From: Apus apus
Taxonomy: Eukaryota > Chordata > Aves > Apodiformes > Apodidae
Direction: 5' to 3'
DNA length: 64,000 nucleotides
Assembly: GCF_020740795.1 (NCBI RefSeq)
Contig: NC_067312.1
Span: forward strand, 68,840,905-68,904,904
Both the position numbers and the translations under genes were made by a program. This document shows positions 13,736-26,151 of the stretch, piece after piece (position 1 is the first letter of the stretch; each line of letters begins with the position of its first letter). The notes below the pieces were generated by a model, which saw only the letters and a list, made by a program, of their open reading frames with translations, was not told the DNA's origin and did no database searches.

Positions 13736-13754
13736 CCCCCCCCCCCCCCCCCCC
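13736..13754 (+). repeat. Homopolymer C tract (19 C) inside the CpG island
   Basis: Nineteen consecutive C residues. A 13-C run lies at 13947-13959, and shorter runs are near 13391 and 13662. On the minus strand these are G tracts able to form G-quadruplexes, and they are hard to sequence accurately, so exact lengths may be wrong. Confidence 0.95.
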
Positions 13755-14130
13755 GGAGGTGTCCGGGTCGGTGTCCCTGGAGGGGGGAGGTGTTGGTGTG
13801 GAAACACCTTTCCTTGCTCTGCGGGGAAATCCCTGGGCTGGCCGTGCCGCGGGAGCGGGGCCGGGAGCGGTGCTGCCCGCGGCCGTCGGTGGGGCGGGGT
13901 GTGCCCTCCATCCCGCGGGCACCGCGACCCCGGCCGTGCGGTGACACCCCCCCCCCCCCGGACCCTCGGGGGGCTGCGGGGCCTGGTGCGGACGCGGCGT
14001 GCGGGGAAAAGGCGGTTTGGAGCGGAGATGAAGGAATGACAGGCTGCGGGGGATGCGATGCCCCTTGTCGGGTTTGGTTGGACGTCTCGGGAGACCGGAG
14101 CCTGAGGGGGTTTTGCGTCTCTCTGGAAAA

Positions 14131-17100
14131 CCGAGGTGGTGCCAAAAGGAATGAATTGCCAGCGCTTTGCTCCGCTTGGCTTTTAAAGCTCCCGAGGAGT
14201 GAGATGAGATTTCCTTGAGGTAGTACAATAGTTCTCTTGATCCCTCTACGTCAGAAACAGACGGGTTAGAGTAACAGTGTTGGTCCTGCACTTGATGTGG
14301 TCTTTGTGGGGGCATGAAGACACCTGGGACAGAACGTGGACCTCAGATGACATCCTCCCTGCTGCAAATGGGATGAGTACAGTGAGGCAAAGCAGAGGTC
14401 ATGGCTCTCTGCTCAGATTTCTGCCTGTTTCTGCTCGGGCACAATGAAGATCGTTGCATGAAACCTTTCTGTTTTGTGCAGTGGGCTCTTGTGCTTAACT
14501 TGGGACAGAAGGGGTTACCCCTGAGGCAGAGTCTGCTGAGATTGTCCCCCACCTCTCAGTTTCAAGATGCAGTGTTGTCCAAGGCCATTGCTGTGGACCT
14601 TCCTGTTTTTAAAGTCATCTTACTGCTCCCAGGTGTGATTTTTTTTGAGGGGCTACTCCTAAAAAGAAAGACAGGCACAAATATCTAGTTTCTGCATTTG
14701 TCCATAGGTAAGTTTGAATGTACTGTACAGGAGGAGAACCTGTTTTGGAGACTTGGCACAAGAGGGGAAAAAAGGACATTTTCATCAGCTGAGGATCTGT
14801 CAAGTGCTGGGAGCTATGACAACCACTCCTTACTACCTCCCCTTATTTATTTGTATTCCCTCCTGTCCTCAACCTTCATTGCCAGCTGTCACGTGGCACA
14901 TTTCAGTGTTGGCTTATGCTCACCCTGGGTGGAAAACCAGCTGAAAAACATGCTCAGCCCACGTGTAACAGCAAGGGTGATACTCATTGCTGTTTCTCCT
15001 CTGATGGTGGATGTTAATGTGTTTCAGAATACATAGGCTTACTAGGCAAACATGTGCCAGTTGTTGGTCCTTATTAACCTATTTTACCTGTTTCAACAAA
15101 CACAAAAAGACATTCCCCCCCTATTTTCCTGCTTTTTTTCCTGATTGATGAGAAATCAGAGGAAAGAGCTGATGGGGAACCATATCCTTAATTCCTCAGC
15201 TGTGCAGTCACATCTGCTCAGTTACAGAACCTTTTGCCGGGTCTGTAACTGGAGACATCTTTTGATGGAATTGAGCGACTTCAGTAGCAGGAGGAGGTTT
15301 TTGAATGCGCAGTTGCACCATAGCTGTCTTTTTTATACTTCTGATATTGTACCCTCCATTTCTTTGACATTAAAAACTTCCAATTTTTTTTCCTTCGCTC
15401 ACCCTTTCCTGCTTCTTTCTTGAGTGGTAGGCATCTAGATGCACTTCGTTGTTTTGAGGACTTTTTTAAATCAGGAAACTTTTCCATAACTGTTACTTCA
15501 TGAGATAGTATGTCAAACTGATTAGTCTACTTTCTAGTAGATTTTTCTTCCCAATTTTTTCTTTTTATTTTCTTTTTCTTTCCCAATTTTTCTTCTTAAC
15601 ACTTTCTGCAGCCACAAATATCTTGCAGTTCTGCAGATAAATATAACAGCATGGAGGAGGTGTGTTTTTTGAGTTGTGTTCAGCAGGACTTATTGTGAGT
15701 ATCACTTTAACTGGGGTTTTATTGTGAAATTGTCAGTTACCATGGAACTGGGCTGTCAAGATATGCAGTCTTCCCTAATGGAAAATAGTTACATATCATC
15801 AGTGCTTGAAATAAGCTGGTTTTTTTTGTTTGTTTGTTTGTTTTTTTAATCCACTTGTGCTGACCTTCTTGAGGTTGAAGTTATGGCAAAACACTAGCTT
15901 TGTAACTTGGTGACTTTTCAAGAGATCTGTCTTGAAGATGATTTTCCCTTGTCATTGATTCCTAAAGGTAGAACAAAGACAAATTCTGTAGCGCTGATGC
16001 CAGAAGCCTTTGTCAGCTTGTTGCCTCTCTCTCCTGGTTTATGCCAAACAAATCTTGTTATACAGTCAGTTTTCCTCTAGTTTTCACAAAAGCCTGCTGA
16101 AATCAGCTGTACCACCTTGTTCTGAGACTGGAATCAGTCATTATTTCTTAGGAAGTGAGAACACCCCTGCTTACAACAGCTGAAGTCTTGAGGACTTTGC
16201 CTGGTTTTTAGCCCTTTCTTTCCCAGGTGAGATACCCATGTGGCTTCATCAGGTTCAGTTTTGTTCTGCCAGCTTGGTTGGCAGTGGGAGGTTAGTTCTC
16301 CAGAAGTTGCTGCATGATGTCTGTTGAGGCTGTAAATGAGGGGTCTGCAATGCTCTGTGCTTTGAATTTCCCAACTCTGGAGCAAATCATCTCTCTTCAG
16401 ATAGCCTGGCTTGATTTTACACTATGTTCTGCAGTTGTAGCCCTGCAGTATTCACAGGTCATGCTTTCAGGATTTTGTTTTATCTTGCTTTGGTTGTTTA
16501 AATCTGCTCACATACAGAAAAGACTGGGTACAAATGTATCTGCAAACCCAGTTGTTCTCTGAACACCCAAAGCTCCCGGAGTTTTTAATAGGTCTAAGTT
16601 TGGATGGGACATAAACACAAAACTAAGGACCAACACGTTTATTGCTACTAGTGTGCAAAATCGGTGTTGCAGCTTGCTCACATACCCCCTTTTACCCCTT
16701 CAGGCATTGTTTGCTGGGTTTGCATATCCAGGGTGAAACTTGCTTTTCAATGGTGCTTTTCAGAACTGCTTGCTTGGCAGCAGCTGAGAGAGCAGTTATG
16801 AGTGGCATTGTTGTTCATGAGGCATGTCCTGGTTCTGGAAATCTCATGCTTTTGTTAAAATGATGCTACTGTCAGTGTCTATTGGATGGCTCAAACAAAG
16901 GTTTAAAAAGGGAGGGTACAGAATCAGTAGCTACTCTGAGTAATCATTAGCTGGTTGTTAGATGTGGGGTCAACATGTACCTCTTTCCTCCGTTTTTGGA
17001 AAGCCTGATGCATTGGTAGCCTGTACCCAAAGCACTGTTGAAGCTGTGCTGAACCACCTGTCTGTGTTGTCAGCAGTCAGACCTTGTTCTCCATGGCCTG

Positions 17101-18092
17101 AATCACCTCGAACAGTGTGGGGGCAATTAATTGCATTTGTAGGGAATGGAGGGTAGCATCATTCATGGAGTGATCTCTGTGGTGTTACCTGAGTTTTATT
17201 TCTAATAAGCAAGTGGACCACAGTCTGTCCATTCTCTTGAAATACAAGGTGACGTTTGTTACCCAGGTGGGTTTCTGTTTTCTTATTTCAAAAGGGTCCA
17301 ACTTTGCTAATGCTGGGTGCAGGACATCCCATGGCAGTGTCTGATTGTGTCGTGTGCAGCTGCCATCCTTCTGGTTATAGTGAACATCATGAGGGAGTGA
17401 TTGAGGATGTAATTAGTCAGAAAGAGGTGGCCACAGGTAGGGACTGGAGACAGAGTGGACTTACACGTACAGGACAGTGTTTTGATCCATTTTTCTGAAG
17501 GCTTCATGCTGTGTTGTTCCCATATCTTAACCAGGATGAGAACTGGCTTCAAGTCAGATCCATGTGCACAAACGTGCTTGTCATTGATTTGCTGTGTCCT
17601 CTAGGGATCTGAGGACCAGCACAAATGTAAAGGCATCCCATTCACTGCCAACTAACAGAGTTGTCTCTGCCAGATAGAGGTTTAAAGTTATCCGTGGGCT
17701 TGGACATCCTTTGCATTTGGAGTAAGTTTTCTGCTTTTCTTTGTTTAAAGGTGTCACTTGTATTTGTGACAATACAGGGTGGTTGTTTGCCACTCATCCT
17801 CTACTCCTTTGAGCCATTTGTTTAAATAGCCTTGACAATGCACCTTTCCTTTGATTTTTATTTTCTCTTTGTTGTGTTCTAGCAAGTGGAGGGCTGATTC
17901 TTTGCTCAGGAAAGTTATCCTATGGAGGAGCAATATTTAGAGTTAATGGCTTTTATTGATGACAGAGGATTTGCAGAATTCATGGCAAATGTCTGTGAGA
18001 CACTGACTGTTAATGTCTCCAAGTCCACTATTGTCTCTATTATTATAATATCACCAGCATTATCCACTACTATCGCTATTATAAAGGCTTTG
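14131..18092. other. Probable start of intron 1; no other gene seen
   Basis: GC content falls back to background after the CpG island. I see no supported exon. A consensus donor-like sequence (ATAG|GTAAGT) occurs at 14706, but without a clear open exon in front. T-rich low-complexity stretches occur around 15540-15600 and a short (TTTG)n around 15826-15850. Confidence 0.5.
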
Positions 18093-18197
18093 TACAACCT
18101 GGTCTAGTGGGAGGTGTCCTGGCTCATAGCAGGAACGTTGAAACCTCATGACCCTTAAGGTCTCTTCCAACCTTAACCATTCTATGATTCTATGATC
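18093..18197 (+). mobile_element. CR1 LINE 3' end
   Basis: The sequence runs 'acaacctggtctagtggg...aggtgtcc...' to '...aaggtctcttccaacc...' and ends in two ATTCTATGA-type units, the diagnostic avian CR1 3' terminus. It is about 105 bp, heavily 5'-truncated, with the 3' end pointing right. Confidence 0.92.
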
Positions 18198-19128
18198 TTA
18201 GAAGGCAGAACTGATTTTAAAATTGAACTCCGTAACAATTGCTAAATCCAGCCTTATTCCTAAGCCTCTCTGAAGTCAGACACTGTGTAAGCTTGTGTAA
18301 GCTTGGTGCCCCCAGCATAGCCTCATCTGAGTGGTCCTGCGTGGCTACTCAGTTTGTCAAAGCTTATGGGTTTCTAGAGAAGCTGAGGGTTAGGCTCTCT
18401 TAGAACTGACCTGTTCAGTAACTCAAATACAGCATGAGATTTCAACATGAATTTTTATAGATGTTTCTTGTGTTGCTTTTTACTGCTTTGCTGAGGCACC
18501 AGTGAATTCAGAATCCTGCTTCACCATCCATCAGTTTAAATCAATCAAAAGGAGAGAAGGATGAGAAAAAAATCCAACTTTGATGGAAACACACGTACTG
18601 CAAAAGGCAGTCATATCGCATTTGTATTCTGCTGCATGCTTCTGTCACCCACGCTTGTAAAATACTCTCTGACAACAAAATGAAGTATGTGTAATTTCCA
18701 GATAGACAACAATTTATTGCATTTGCTGAGTAATTACTGGTAGCTCTTCTATTGTAACTTATTTGTCTACTTACTCCAGCTCTTTTTCCATTCCTTGTGC
18801 ATGGAGAGAGTGTTCAACAGTGCATGACTGAAAGAAACTCAGTTTGCATTAGCTATTTGTTTTTAAATTGACTGAGATATTCAGCAACGAACTTGAAAGG
18901 TTTAATTTCATAAAATGCAGCTGGGATTTTTAGAGCATTCCGTGAGAACCATTTACAGGAGAAAGGAAAAGTATTGGAAGACTGGAGAGTCATCTAAAAA
19001 CCTTTTCTTCCCTAAAACACCTAAATCACACCCCTTTGTGCTCAGAGCTTGCTTGTACCATTGAAACACAGTCAGTAAACTGTCAAAATAACAGACTTCT
19101 GATGGCAGTGCCACGTGTCATAGCAGCA

Positions 19129-19253
19129 TCATAGAATGGTTTGGGTTGGAAAGCACCTTAAAGATCATCTAGTTCCAACCCCTCTGCCATGGCCAGGAAC
19201 ACTTCCCACTACACCAGGTTGCTCCAAGCCCCATCCAACCTGGCTTGGAAGGC
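19129..19253 (-). mobile_element. CR1 LINE 3' end, reverse orientation
   Basis: It begins with TCATAGAATGG and continues 'ttgggttggaaagcaccttaa', 'agatcatctagttccaacccc', then the reverse complement of the 'caacctggtctagtgggaggtg' block and '...gccttccaagcc'. This is a 5'-truncated CR1 with its 3' end on the left, about 125 bp, of the same general subfamily as the copies at 18.1 and 54.3 kb. Confidence 0.93.
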
Positions 19254-21304
19254 CATCTATCCATCTGTTTGGATAGACAAAGCCAGAAGAAGTGTTTACA
19301 CCGTCTTATGCAGGATACTTTCCCTCTTGCAGAGCAAGCCCGCTGAGCAAACCCCTGCTCTCCTATGCAAGAGCCGTTTCCTGCCCCTGTCCTGGCCTTG
19401 GCCCTGCTCGTGCAATCCAGTGCCACCTCAGTCAGACCTGGGGAGGGGCAGCTGGCACAGCCTACAAAACACAGGGCTGTGGGATGACTGCTCCAGTAGA
19501 CTGCACAGGACCCCAAAATGTCATTTGCTTCTTTATAAGGATGGTGCCCACTGGCTGCTCCTGATGAAGAGGTACCTGGGGAGGTGTCTCACCAGCCCCC
19601 ATGCTGGGAACACTCCATCAAGGAGGGAGAAAACCTGTGTGTGCTGAACAGGAGTGTTCCCACAGCTTTTTGGTGTGACTTAGAGGTATGTCAGGTATCT
19701 CAAAACCTTTTATAGTTTGCAGAACTACTGGCTGGAATCTACCCAGCTGAAAGTGGAACAGATTTTAAGGAACAGGTTGCTAAAAACTAATTCACAGTGG
19801 ATCATGTTTGTAGTCAGGGTATTTCAGGATTTGAGTTGCTGGTAGAAAGGGGTCCACTTTACAAAACATGTGGTGATAGTTGCTTCGTAAGAGCAGGACC
19901 AGGTCAGTCAGTTCAGCTTTATGCTTCTAAAACTGGGCTGAGTCAGGGGAATTGCAGGTCTCCCCAGTGCAAACGTATGCCACAAACTGATGAAGGTTTC
20001 ACAATCTTGCATCACTCAGACAAGTTAGTCTTGTTTATCTTAAGAATACAGGGAATGTTATTTGGAAAGATGTAACACAATTAATCAGTCATTAAAGACA
20101 GTAGGAGGAGGTAATGTCTTTCAGCAGATAAAATACCAGAAAAATAAAACACCATTCAGGAAATACACAGCTTCTCCCAGGTTTCACTGAGACCCTCCTG
20201 CTTGCTGGCTGCACGGGGCTGCGTGCTCCCAATGCAGAGACAGTCTGCAGACACAAAGTGGTGGCCTCGCTGTGTTGGGTGCAGGTTGGTTTTCTGTCCT
20301 AACGAGCATCAAGCCAAGGGCAGCCCTTTGCAGCAGCAGCCTGTGGTGTTGGGAAAAGCAGAGCTGGGTCATGGGTTGTGCACTGCAACCACATTGCTAC
20401 TGTGAGGCTGCCAGAAACACAGGAGAAGAATCACAGGTGCATCATGATTTCAGGCACTGCTACAGCAGTGAATGGAGAGAGGACATGGTTCAAGTGGGGT
20501 TGTCACATACAGTAGTACATCTGCTTCTGCTCTTGTGTGTCCCCTGTGTGTGAAGCCAGTGACCCGGGTGTATGAGAAATAACTTGGGAATTTTTGAGTT
20601 TCTTAGGTAGATAATGGCAGAGGCCACTGCGAAGGAAGAAGCGGAGGGGTTTGGTGATGCTGAGCTTGAGCTTAATACAGAAGGTGTAAAGGCAATGTAA
20701 ATCCAGCATAAGGCCACATTCATCTGTCCTGCCACCCACCCTAGAGGAGATGCAATACACATAAGCAAAACAGCACCTGGCCCACCCACAGGAGGTGGCT
20801 GGGTTGAGCTTTCTTAGGGGGTACTGGAGCTGGGCTGTGTACCACTTGTATCAGCCAGGAGATTCTGCAAGAGGGCTGCAGAATAAAACTACTTCACAAG
20901 TGTTAGTGTCTGTGCTACAAGGAATGATCTTTAAAGAGAAACTGTTCAAGGAGTACATGCCAATCATTAACTTGTATGACTTGTGTAAATATGGAGGAAA
21001 TTTTGACTAGAACTGGCTAGTCTCTGACTTTGTCTTATGTGGGCAGTTTCCATAGCAAAATAAAATTCGGGAACATACAGATTTCTGCCAAAAATTACTC
21101 AGTTCTGAGAAGTTTTGGCCCAAAACATTGAGCAGAAATATTATGTGCACAATTTTTTTTTTTCTGTACTGTTTTTTGGAGGATTTGGTTTATGTTGACT
21201 TAAAATTGCAAATATAAAACGATCCACCATTTTTAATTGCCTTAGGGTTTTTTGTTTTCATTGTTTATTTCCAGTGGAGAGTGTGAGGATTTATCTATTT
21301 CTAT
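19254..21304. other. Intronic or intergenic DNA, nothing recognised
   Basis: Open frames of up to 152 codons exist next to the CR1, but I see no known protein or splice-supported exon. No RNA gene or repeat family was recognised. Confidence 0.5.
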
Positions 21305-21309
21305 GTTGT

Positions 21310-22306
21310 TGTTGTGGTTTGGTTTGGTGGGTTTTTTGGTAGCAGGAGAAGGGCCCCAGGGTGGTTCAGGTGAGAAGCTGAGAAGCTCCCCCTGCTCCAA
21401 ACCCAGCCAAGGAGTCATCAGAGGGACAATGGATGCACCTCAGTGATTAACGTAGGAAAGATCTGAGGTAAGAGCTGTGCAGAGAAGGAGGAGGAGAGGA
21501 GCTGTGTTGGGGAAGGAGACCAGTGCTAGTGGTTGGTGAGGAAGAAGGGGAAGAAGGTGCCCAAGCAGAAGTTTCCCTGCAACCCATGGCGAGCTGGCAG
21601 CTGTCCCCTCCTGCACTCGTGGAGGAACAGGGTGGAACATTCCCTGAAGGTGACCAGAGGGGTGAACTTGGCCAGTGGACTTGGATTTTGTGGCCCATGG
21701 ATTTGCTGCCAGTGGACTCTGATTACGCAGCTTTGGAAGACCCCGGAGCCAGGGGAGGTGGCTGTTCCCTGAGCAGCCCATGACTCTGTGGGAAGCCCAG
21801 GCTGGAGCAGCTCCGGACCTGGTGGGAAGGACTCATGAAGGAGAGGTTCGTGGAGGACTCTCTCCCATGGGAGGCACCCTGTGGGGAAGCAGGGAAGGTC
21901 TGTAAGGAATCCTCCTTCCTGAGGAGGAAGGAGCAGCAGGAACCACCAGCCTGTGAACTGACTCTAAACCCCATCCCCATCCCCCTGTGCTGCTGGGGGG
22001 AAGGAGGGAGAGAAACCGGGAACAAAGGGATTTGGGGCTGGGAAGAAGGGAGGGGTGGGGTAACATATGCAAGCCCTGCTCTGTGTGTTGTGTCCTGTGT
22101 GTGTTTGATTCGTGTGAAATTAAATGATTATTTTTTCCCCAAGTTGAGTCTGTTTTGCCCAGGACCTTAATGGGTGAAGAACCCTCCTTGTCCTTTGTCT
22201 CAACCCAGGAGCTTTGTCCTCCTCATCTCAGAGTGTGTGTGTGGGGAATTGAGTGAGTGGCCATGGGGCTGTTCCTTGGTTGTCGTGTTGGGCCCAAACC
22301 ACAATA
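21310..22306 (+). mobile_element. Solo LTR, avian ERV-L-like endogenous retrovirus
   Basis: The element starts TGTTGTGGTTTGG and ends CCAAACCACAATA, which are inverted copies of each other apart from one base; its ends are thus canonical TG...CA with the last CA changed to TA. The five bases GTTGT stand immediately on both sides (21305-21309 and 22307-22311), a length that fits ERV-L-type target duplications, though the left flank is GTT-repetitive. Inside, the right half contains the 'aagttgagtctgttttgccc' and 'ccttgtcctt' words shared with common avian ERV-L LTRs, and an ATTAAA signal at 22119-22124. No internal viral genes are present, so it is a solo LTR. Frames inside are not coding. Family naming rests on memory. 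Confidence 0.72.
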
Positions 22307-22311
22307 GTTGT

Positions 22312-25300
22312 GTTGGTGTCTTGAGTTTGGCAGAGAAGATTCTACTTTTGACTTTGGTATCTAGAGTAATCAAAGGGATATGGAGCTTGAAGCAACAAAC
22401 CGGTGAAGGTCCCGTGTGTCTGTGTTCATTAACTTGTTCTTACAGAGATTTTCCTGTTTGTGGTTCCATGACAGAAAGAAGAGATAAAATAGGAGAGCTG
22501 CAAACTGGGTTTTGGGTTGTCCTGAGCCATAAGTTTTTTTCTTGCTAACAGGAAGAAAACGTAGTGTCATTTCAGGTAGACAATTTTTTTTTTTTTTTTT
22601 TTTTGCCTTGTACCACTATTTTATCTCTTTATGGTTTGCAGGTTCTTTCTGTAAAAACTTATTCACCCGGATTTCAATTTTGAATGAACCTGCTGGAGTT
22701 GTTGGCCAAGAGCAGCTCCCCACGCCTCTCTGCTGCTCTTCCCTTTGGATTCCACAGTTTCACTGGAAACTCTGGAATAGCTCTGGAAATAAAAGATTGA
22801 GACACTTTTTCTTTTTGAAAGCTGTAACAATCTTGTAGCCTAAGCATGACATCGGACCTCATTTCTGATCACCGCAAGTCATGGATAAGTTATTTGCCTG
22901 AAGAAATATTAATGTCAGGCTAAACAAAGAGTAACAGAAAGAGGCTTTGACTGGAATGGCAAAAAAAATTAGTAACTGTCATTGACCTTGTTGTCCTCCT
23001 GCCAGCTTCATTCTCTACCTAGGAATATATAGGTCAAGGAAAAGGTAAATAAGCTTGCTGACATTTTTTCAATACTGATAGCTCTGTATTTCTGTATATC
23101 CTTTAGGCATGATAGTTTGTATTTTCCAGTACATGATGATCTGCATTTATCTAGTGAAATGCCCATGTCGTTGGAATCAGCACCACTATGGTGCTCAGAG
23201 AGAAAACAAAGCTGTTATAAGACCAAGTAATCCATTGGAGAAGAAGCTCAGCATGTAATGTCTTTTACTCCAGCAGCCCTATAAACCTTCTTTCAATGCT
23301 CAAAAGGAATTGTAATTATATCAGATAATTGATGTTATTTGAAAATAGCTAATAGTTGTAGTATTAATTATTAGTTGCCATAAACTGTATTCCATCTCAG
23401 ATCAGGCAAAATTAACTTAGGGGTGGACCTCAGTATCATTCCTGGTGATCTGGATTTAGGGCAAAATTAGGAATATGTTGTTACTTCAGCATGTGACTTT
23501 GAAATTTGTATTATTCATCCATGTCTAGCAGACCATCAACCAGTAAGACTTCAGTCCACAATGTCAATTCCCTCTTGAGACAGCACTTTTTCTTTGGTCT
23601 GTGGCTAATGTAACATTGCTAAGAGGGATTAACAACCAAAGGGGAGAATATGGCATTGATGATGGTGATACATACCCAGTGACTGCAGTTTTCCACCATG
23701 GACTTCACTTCAGCATTATCAGGAAGGAAATTCTGACCAAATTTGAATTATTTTTTTTTTTAAAGAATTTTAAGGGGTTTTTTTTCAGACTAGAAATAGC
23801 TACTTGTGGTTTAGGACAGACTGTTCCCTGTAAGTCTTTGTTTGCTTAGCAGAACTCACCTTGGCTAACATACAACCCTGTCTCCCTCAGTCATTTCTTC
23901 TTGAGAAACTAACATCTTCATAACACCTTCTTAAATTATTAATGTTGCCATCCTTTTATAACGGCAAGGCTTCATTATCTCAAGAATTCCTCCCCTGGCT
24001 TCATTTATACAGTGGAGACAGTTTATGCTGCTGTCAGAGACCTGGTCTGATGGATGTATCTCAGTCCTTGAGAATGACTTCATCTGGTTCAAAGTTACTC
24101 ATGTGCTTCTTGGCTGAAAATCTCAGTGAAATGGCTTCAGAGATCTAAAATGCATGCTCCAGAGAGCAGGTGTTTGGTTGCTGTACTCCTGTTATGGGGC
24201 AGGAAAATATGCTTTTAAATGTGAGCAACACGAGTTCCAAACAGGAAGACTTAAGAAATTACAATTGTTGAAAGAACAGAATGATTTGTTGAGTGGTAGC
24301 TCCTTCTCATTATTCTTTTGATACATATTTCTTTGGCTCTTAAGTTCCTGCCGAGATCATGCTGATTCCTGATTCCAAGATGTTTGCCCTGGTATAGAGG
24401 GATAGTAAAACAGCTGTTCAGCTTCATATCACATTACAAAGGTCTAATCCTAAGTTTTACCATGGAGTACTTACTGTTTGCATTGATCTGATGTGCAATG
24501 ATTTTTTAAAAAAAATCTTACTGTACAGTGGAAGAATAGAAAGCATTCATTTTAAAGATGCCATTTCTATTTCTTGTTATTCAAGGTAAAGATATATAGC
24601 CATAGCAAAATACTGACTATTACTGCTTGTAGAATTTCATTTAGCTTGGTGATCATCAGCAGGAGCCAGTCAATGATGCAGAAAAAAAAAATATGAAAAA
24701 GGGAGAAGTATTTATCTCAATTGTTAAGCATTTACAAGGAAAATAGAAAGGTAGGAATAAAATCTACATCTCTCCTCCTTATGCAAGGAGAGGTAAATGA
24801 GTCAGGCAGTAAACTGTATGTTAATCAGAACGGAGAGAGCACAGTGAGTGTTTCAAGTAAAGCTCGTGTCAAACCACAGGACAGAGAAGCACATTTTGAG
24901 ATTTTTGCAGTCCGTTCCTCAGTGAAGAGCTAGTGTCAATAACTAATTGGGTTTTGATTGGCATGGAATGGCTCTGTGGGCAGAGGGAAGGAGAGAGAAC
25001 TAGGAGGTTAGGATACCTGACTCCTGCTAGACCTCATGCCAGTGTGTCATCTGTATGTGTTATTTTGTCCCTTGTCCTGTCCTCCATCCTCTTGTAACAG
25101 GAAAAGACAGTTTTTCTCCTCTGTCCATGTCTGTTGCCCTGAAGCCAGACTTGTGAGGTGTCCATCTCAGGACTCAAAGCAGTCATGTTCATTGCCATCA
25201 TCCTCCTCAACAACAGCTTATGTACCTTAGACACAAGCCTTTTTTGCTTTACATGGCTACTCTGGTGTCACTCTGTGAGTCCTGCAACTCTCCTGGGGTT

Positions 25301-25756
25301 CGTTTACTTGTATGTATTCTGTGGCAAAGCCCTCAACAGCCTACCTGTCAAGAGTCGGGTCCTTTTCAGGTTTGTTCTCAGCTTGGCTACTGTAGGAGTA
25401 TGGTGTTCTCTGACCTTGCTTGGGGTGCCCATCCTTGGCCTTCCTTAACATCACACTGGTCTTCTCAGTTCCTATTTACTTTTGTCTCTTTCAGTTTTGT
25501 TTTCATCTATCTGTGACGATGACAGGAGGAAACTGAAACTTCCTCAGTAACTGTGTTATGTAATAAAGGTAAACTGAAGTTACTTGCAAGTATGATTTGA
25601 GGCATTCTTGGTAGCTACTGCAGATTGGAGTTTGTTTTAAGCCTTAACAGCCTCAGTTAGAGCCTCAAAAGTTTTGGTCAAATCATCAGTGATTCAAGAC
25701 TGGTACTTCTTACAATTATTTGCTTTCAAGCCTTCAAACAATTCTTCTGCTGGAAG
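22312..25756. other. Probable intron; no exon seen
   Basis: AT-rich DNA with a run of 21 T at 22584-22604 and TA-rich stretches around 23330-23380. No RNA gene, repeat family or splice-supported open exon was recognised. Confidence 0.5.
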
Positions 25757-25805
25757 ATTTTGCTGATGAGTTGCGCAGAGTGGTAAGGGAAATATTTCAG
25801 TTCAG
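25757..25805 (+). CDS. Candidate short coding exon (exon 2), 49 nt
   Basis: The acceptor is ...ttcttctgctggaag| and the donor is TTCAG|GTGAGT, a near-perfect consensus. Joined to the phase-1 end of the exon at 13207, the exon reads DFADELRRVVREIFQF plus two bases, an open, charged, helix-like peptide. It leaves phase 2, which is what the next candidate at 41955 needs. An alternative acceptor upstream (..tttcaag| at 25730) would fit the other start codon. The exon is short, so openness alone means little; the donor quality and phase agreement are the support. Confidence 0.33.
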
Positions 25806-26151
25806 GTGAGTGACAGGTGGGAGTTAGAAACTCGTTTTCAGAACTTCTCTCTACCTCTCTGATAGTGTAGCGGAAGCAGTTTGTGCCCTATTTTATCAGT
25901 TTTCTGGGAACAGCAGCTGAGCAGTGACAGTGTGCAAGCAATTGGTGAGGTGCTGGGAGGGTATAACTGTTATCCCCAAAGCCCTGCAAAGCTCCACATT
26001 AATGTATGTGTAGTGTATCCATGTGTGACAAATATGAGTGACCACAGGTACAGCTGGACTTTGAGGGGGAGGGCAGAAGGCAGAAGACAGGATCTCCCCA
26101 CTTTTTCCTGGGGTCTGTACTTGTGTATGTTTACCACAGAACAGCTGCATC

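Larger units (their letters stand above)
12580..14130 (+). promoter_or_regulatory. CpG island, probable promoter
   Basis: For about 1.5 kb the sequence is strongly GC-rich and dense in CpG, in sharp contrast to its AT-rich flanks, which is the hallmark of a vertebrate CpG-island promoter. GC boxes of the GGGGCGGG / CCCCGCCCC type are frequent, for example near 13128-13138 and 13885-13897. I see no obvious TATA box, so initiation is probably dispersed. A candidate coding first exon followed by a consensus donor lies at 13186-13207, which favours + strand transcription; divergent initiation is possible. Homopolymer C runs of 13 and 19 bases make G-quadruplex formation on the other strand plausible. 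The 440-477-codon open frames across it on both strands are GC-composition artefacts. Confidence 0.88.

Noticed and set aside
12294..14315. Long open frames (440, 453 and 477 codons) on both strands of the GC-rich region
   Set aside because: They overlap each other in several frames, are Pro/Arg/Gly/Ala-rich and cover a CpG island, where stop codons are rare by composition. No domain is recognisable.
17915..18107. About 60-codon frames on both strands at the same place
   Set aside because: Mirror frames in an AT-rich stretch running into a CR1 3' end; no coding character.
21523..22170. Open frames of 86-113 codons inside the LTR
   Set aside because: The same words recur in the second LTR copy with frame-breaking indels; this is LTR sequence, not a gene.
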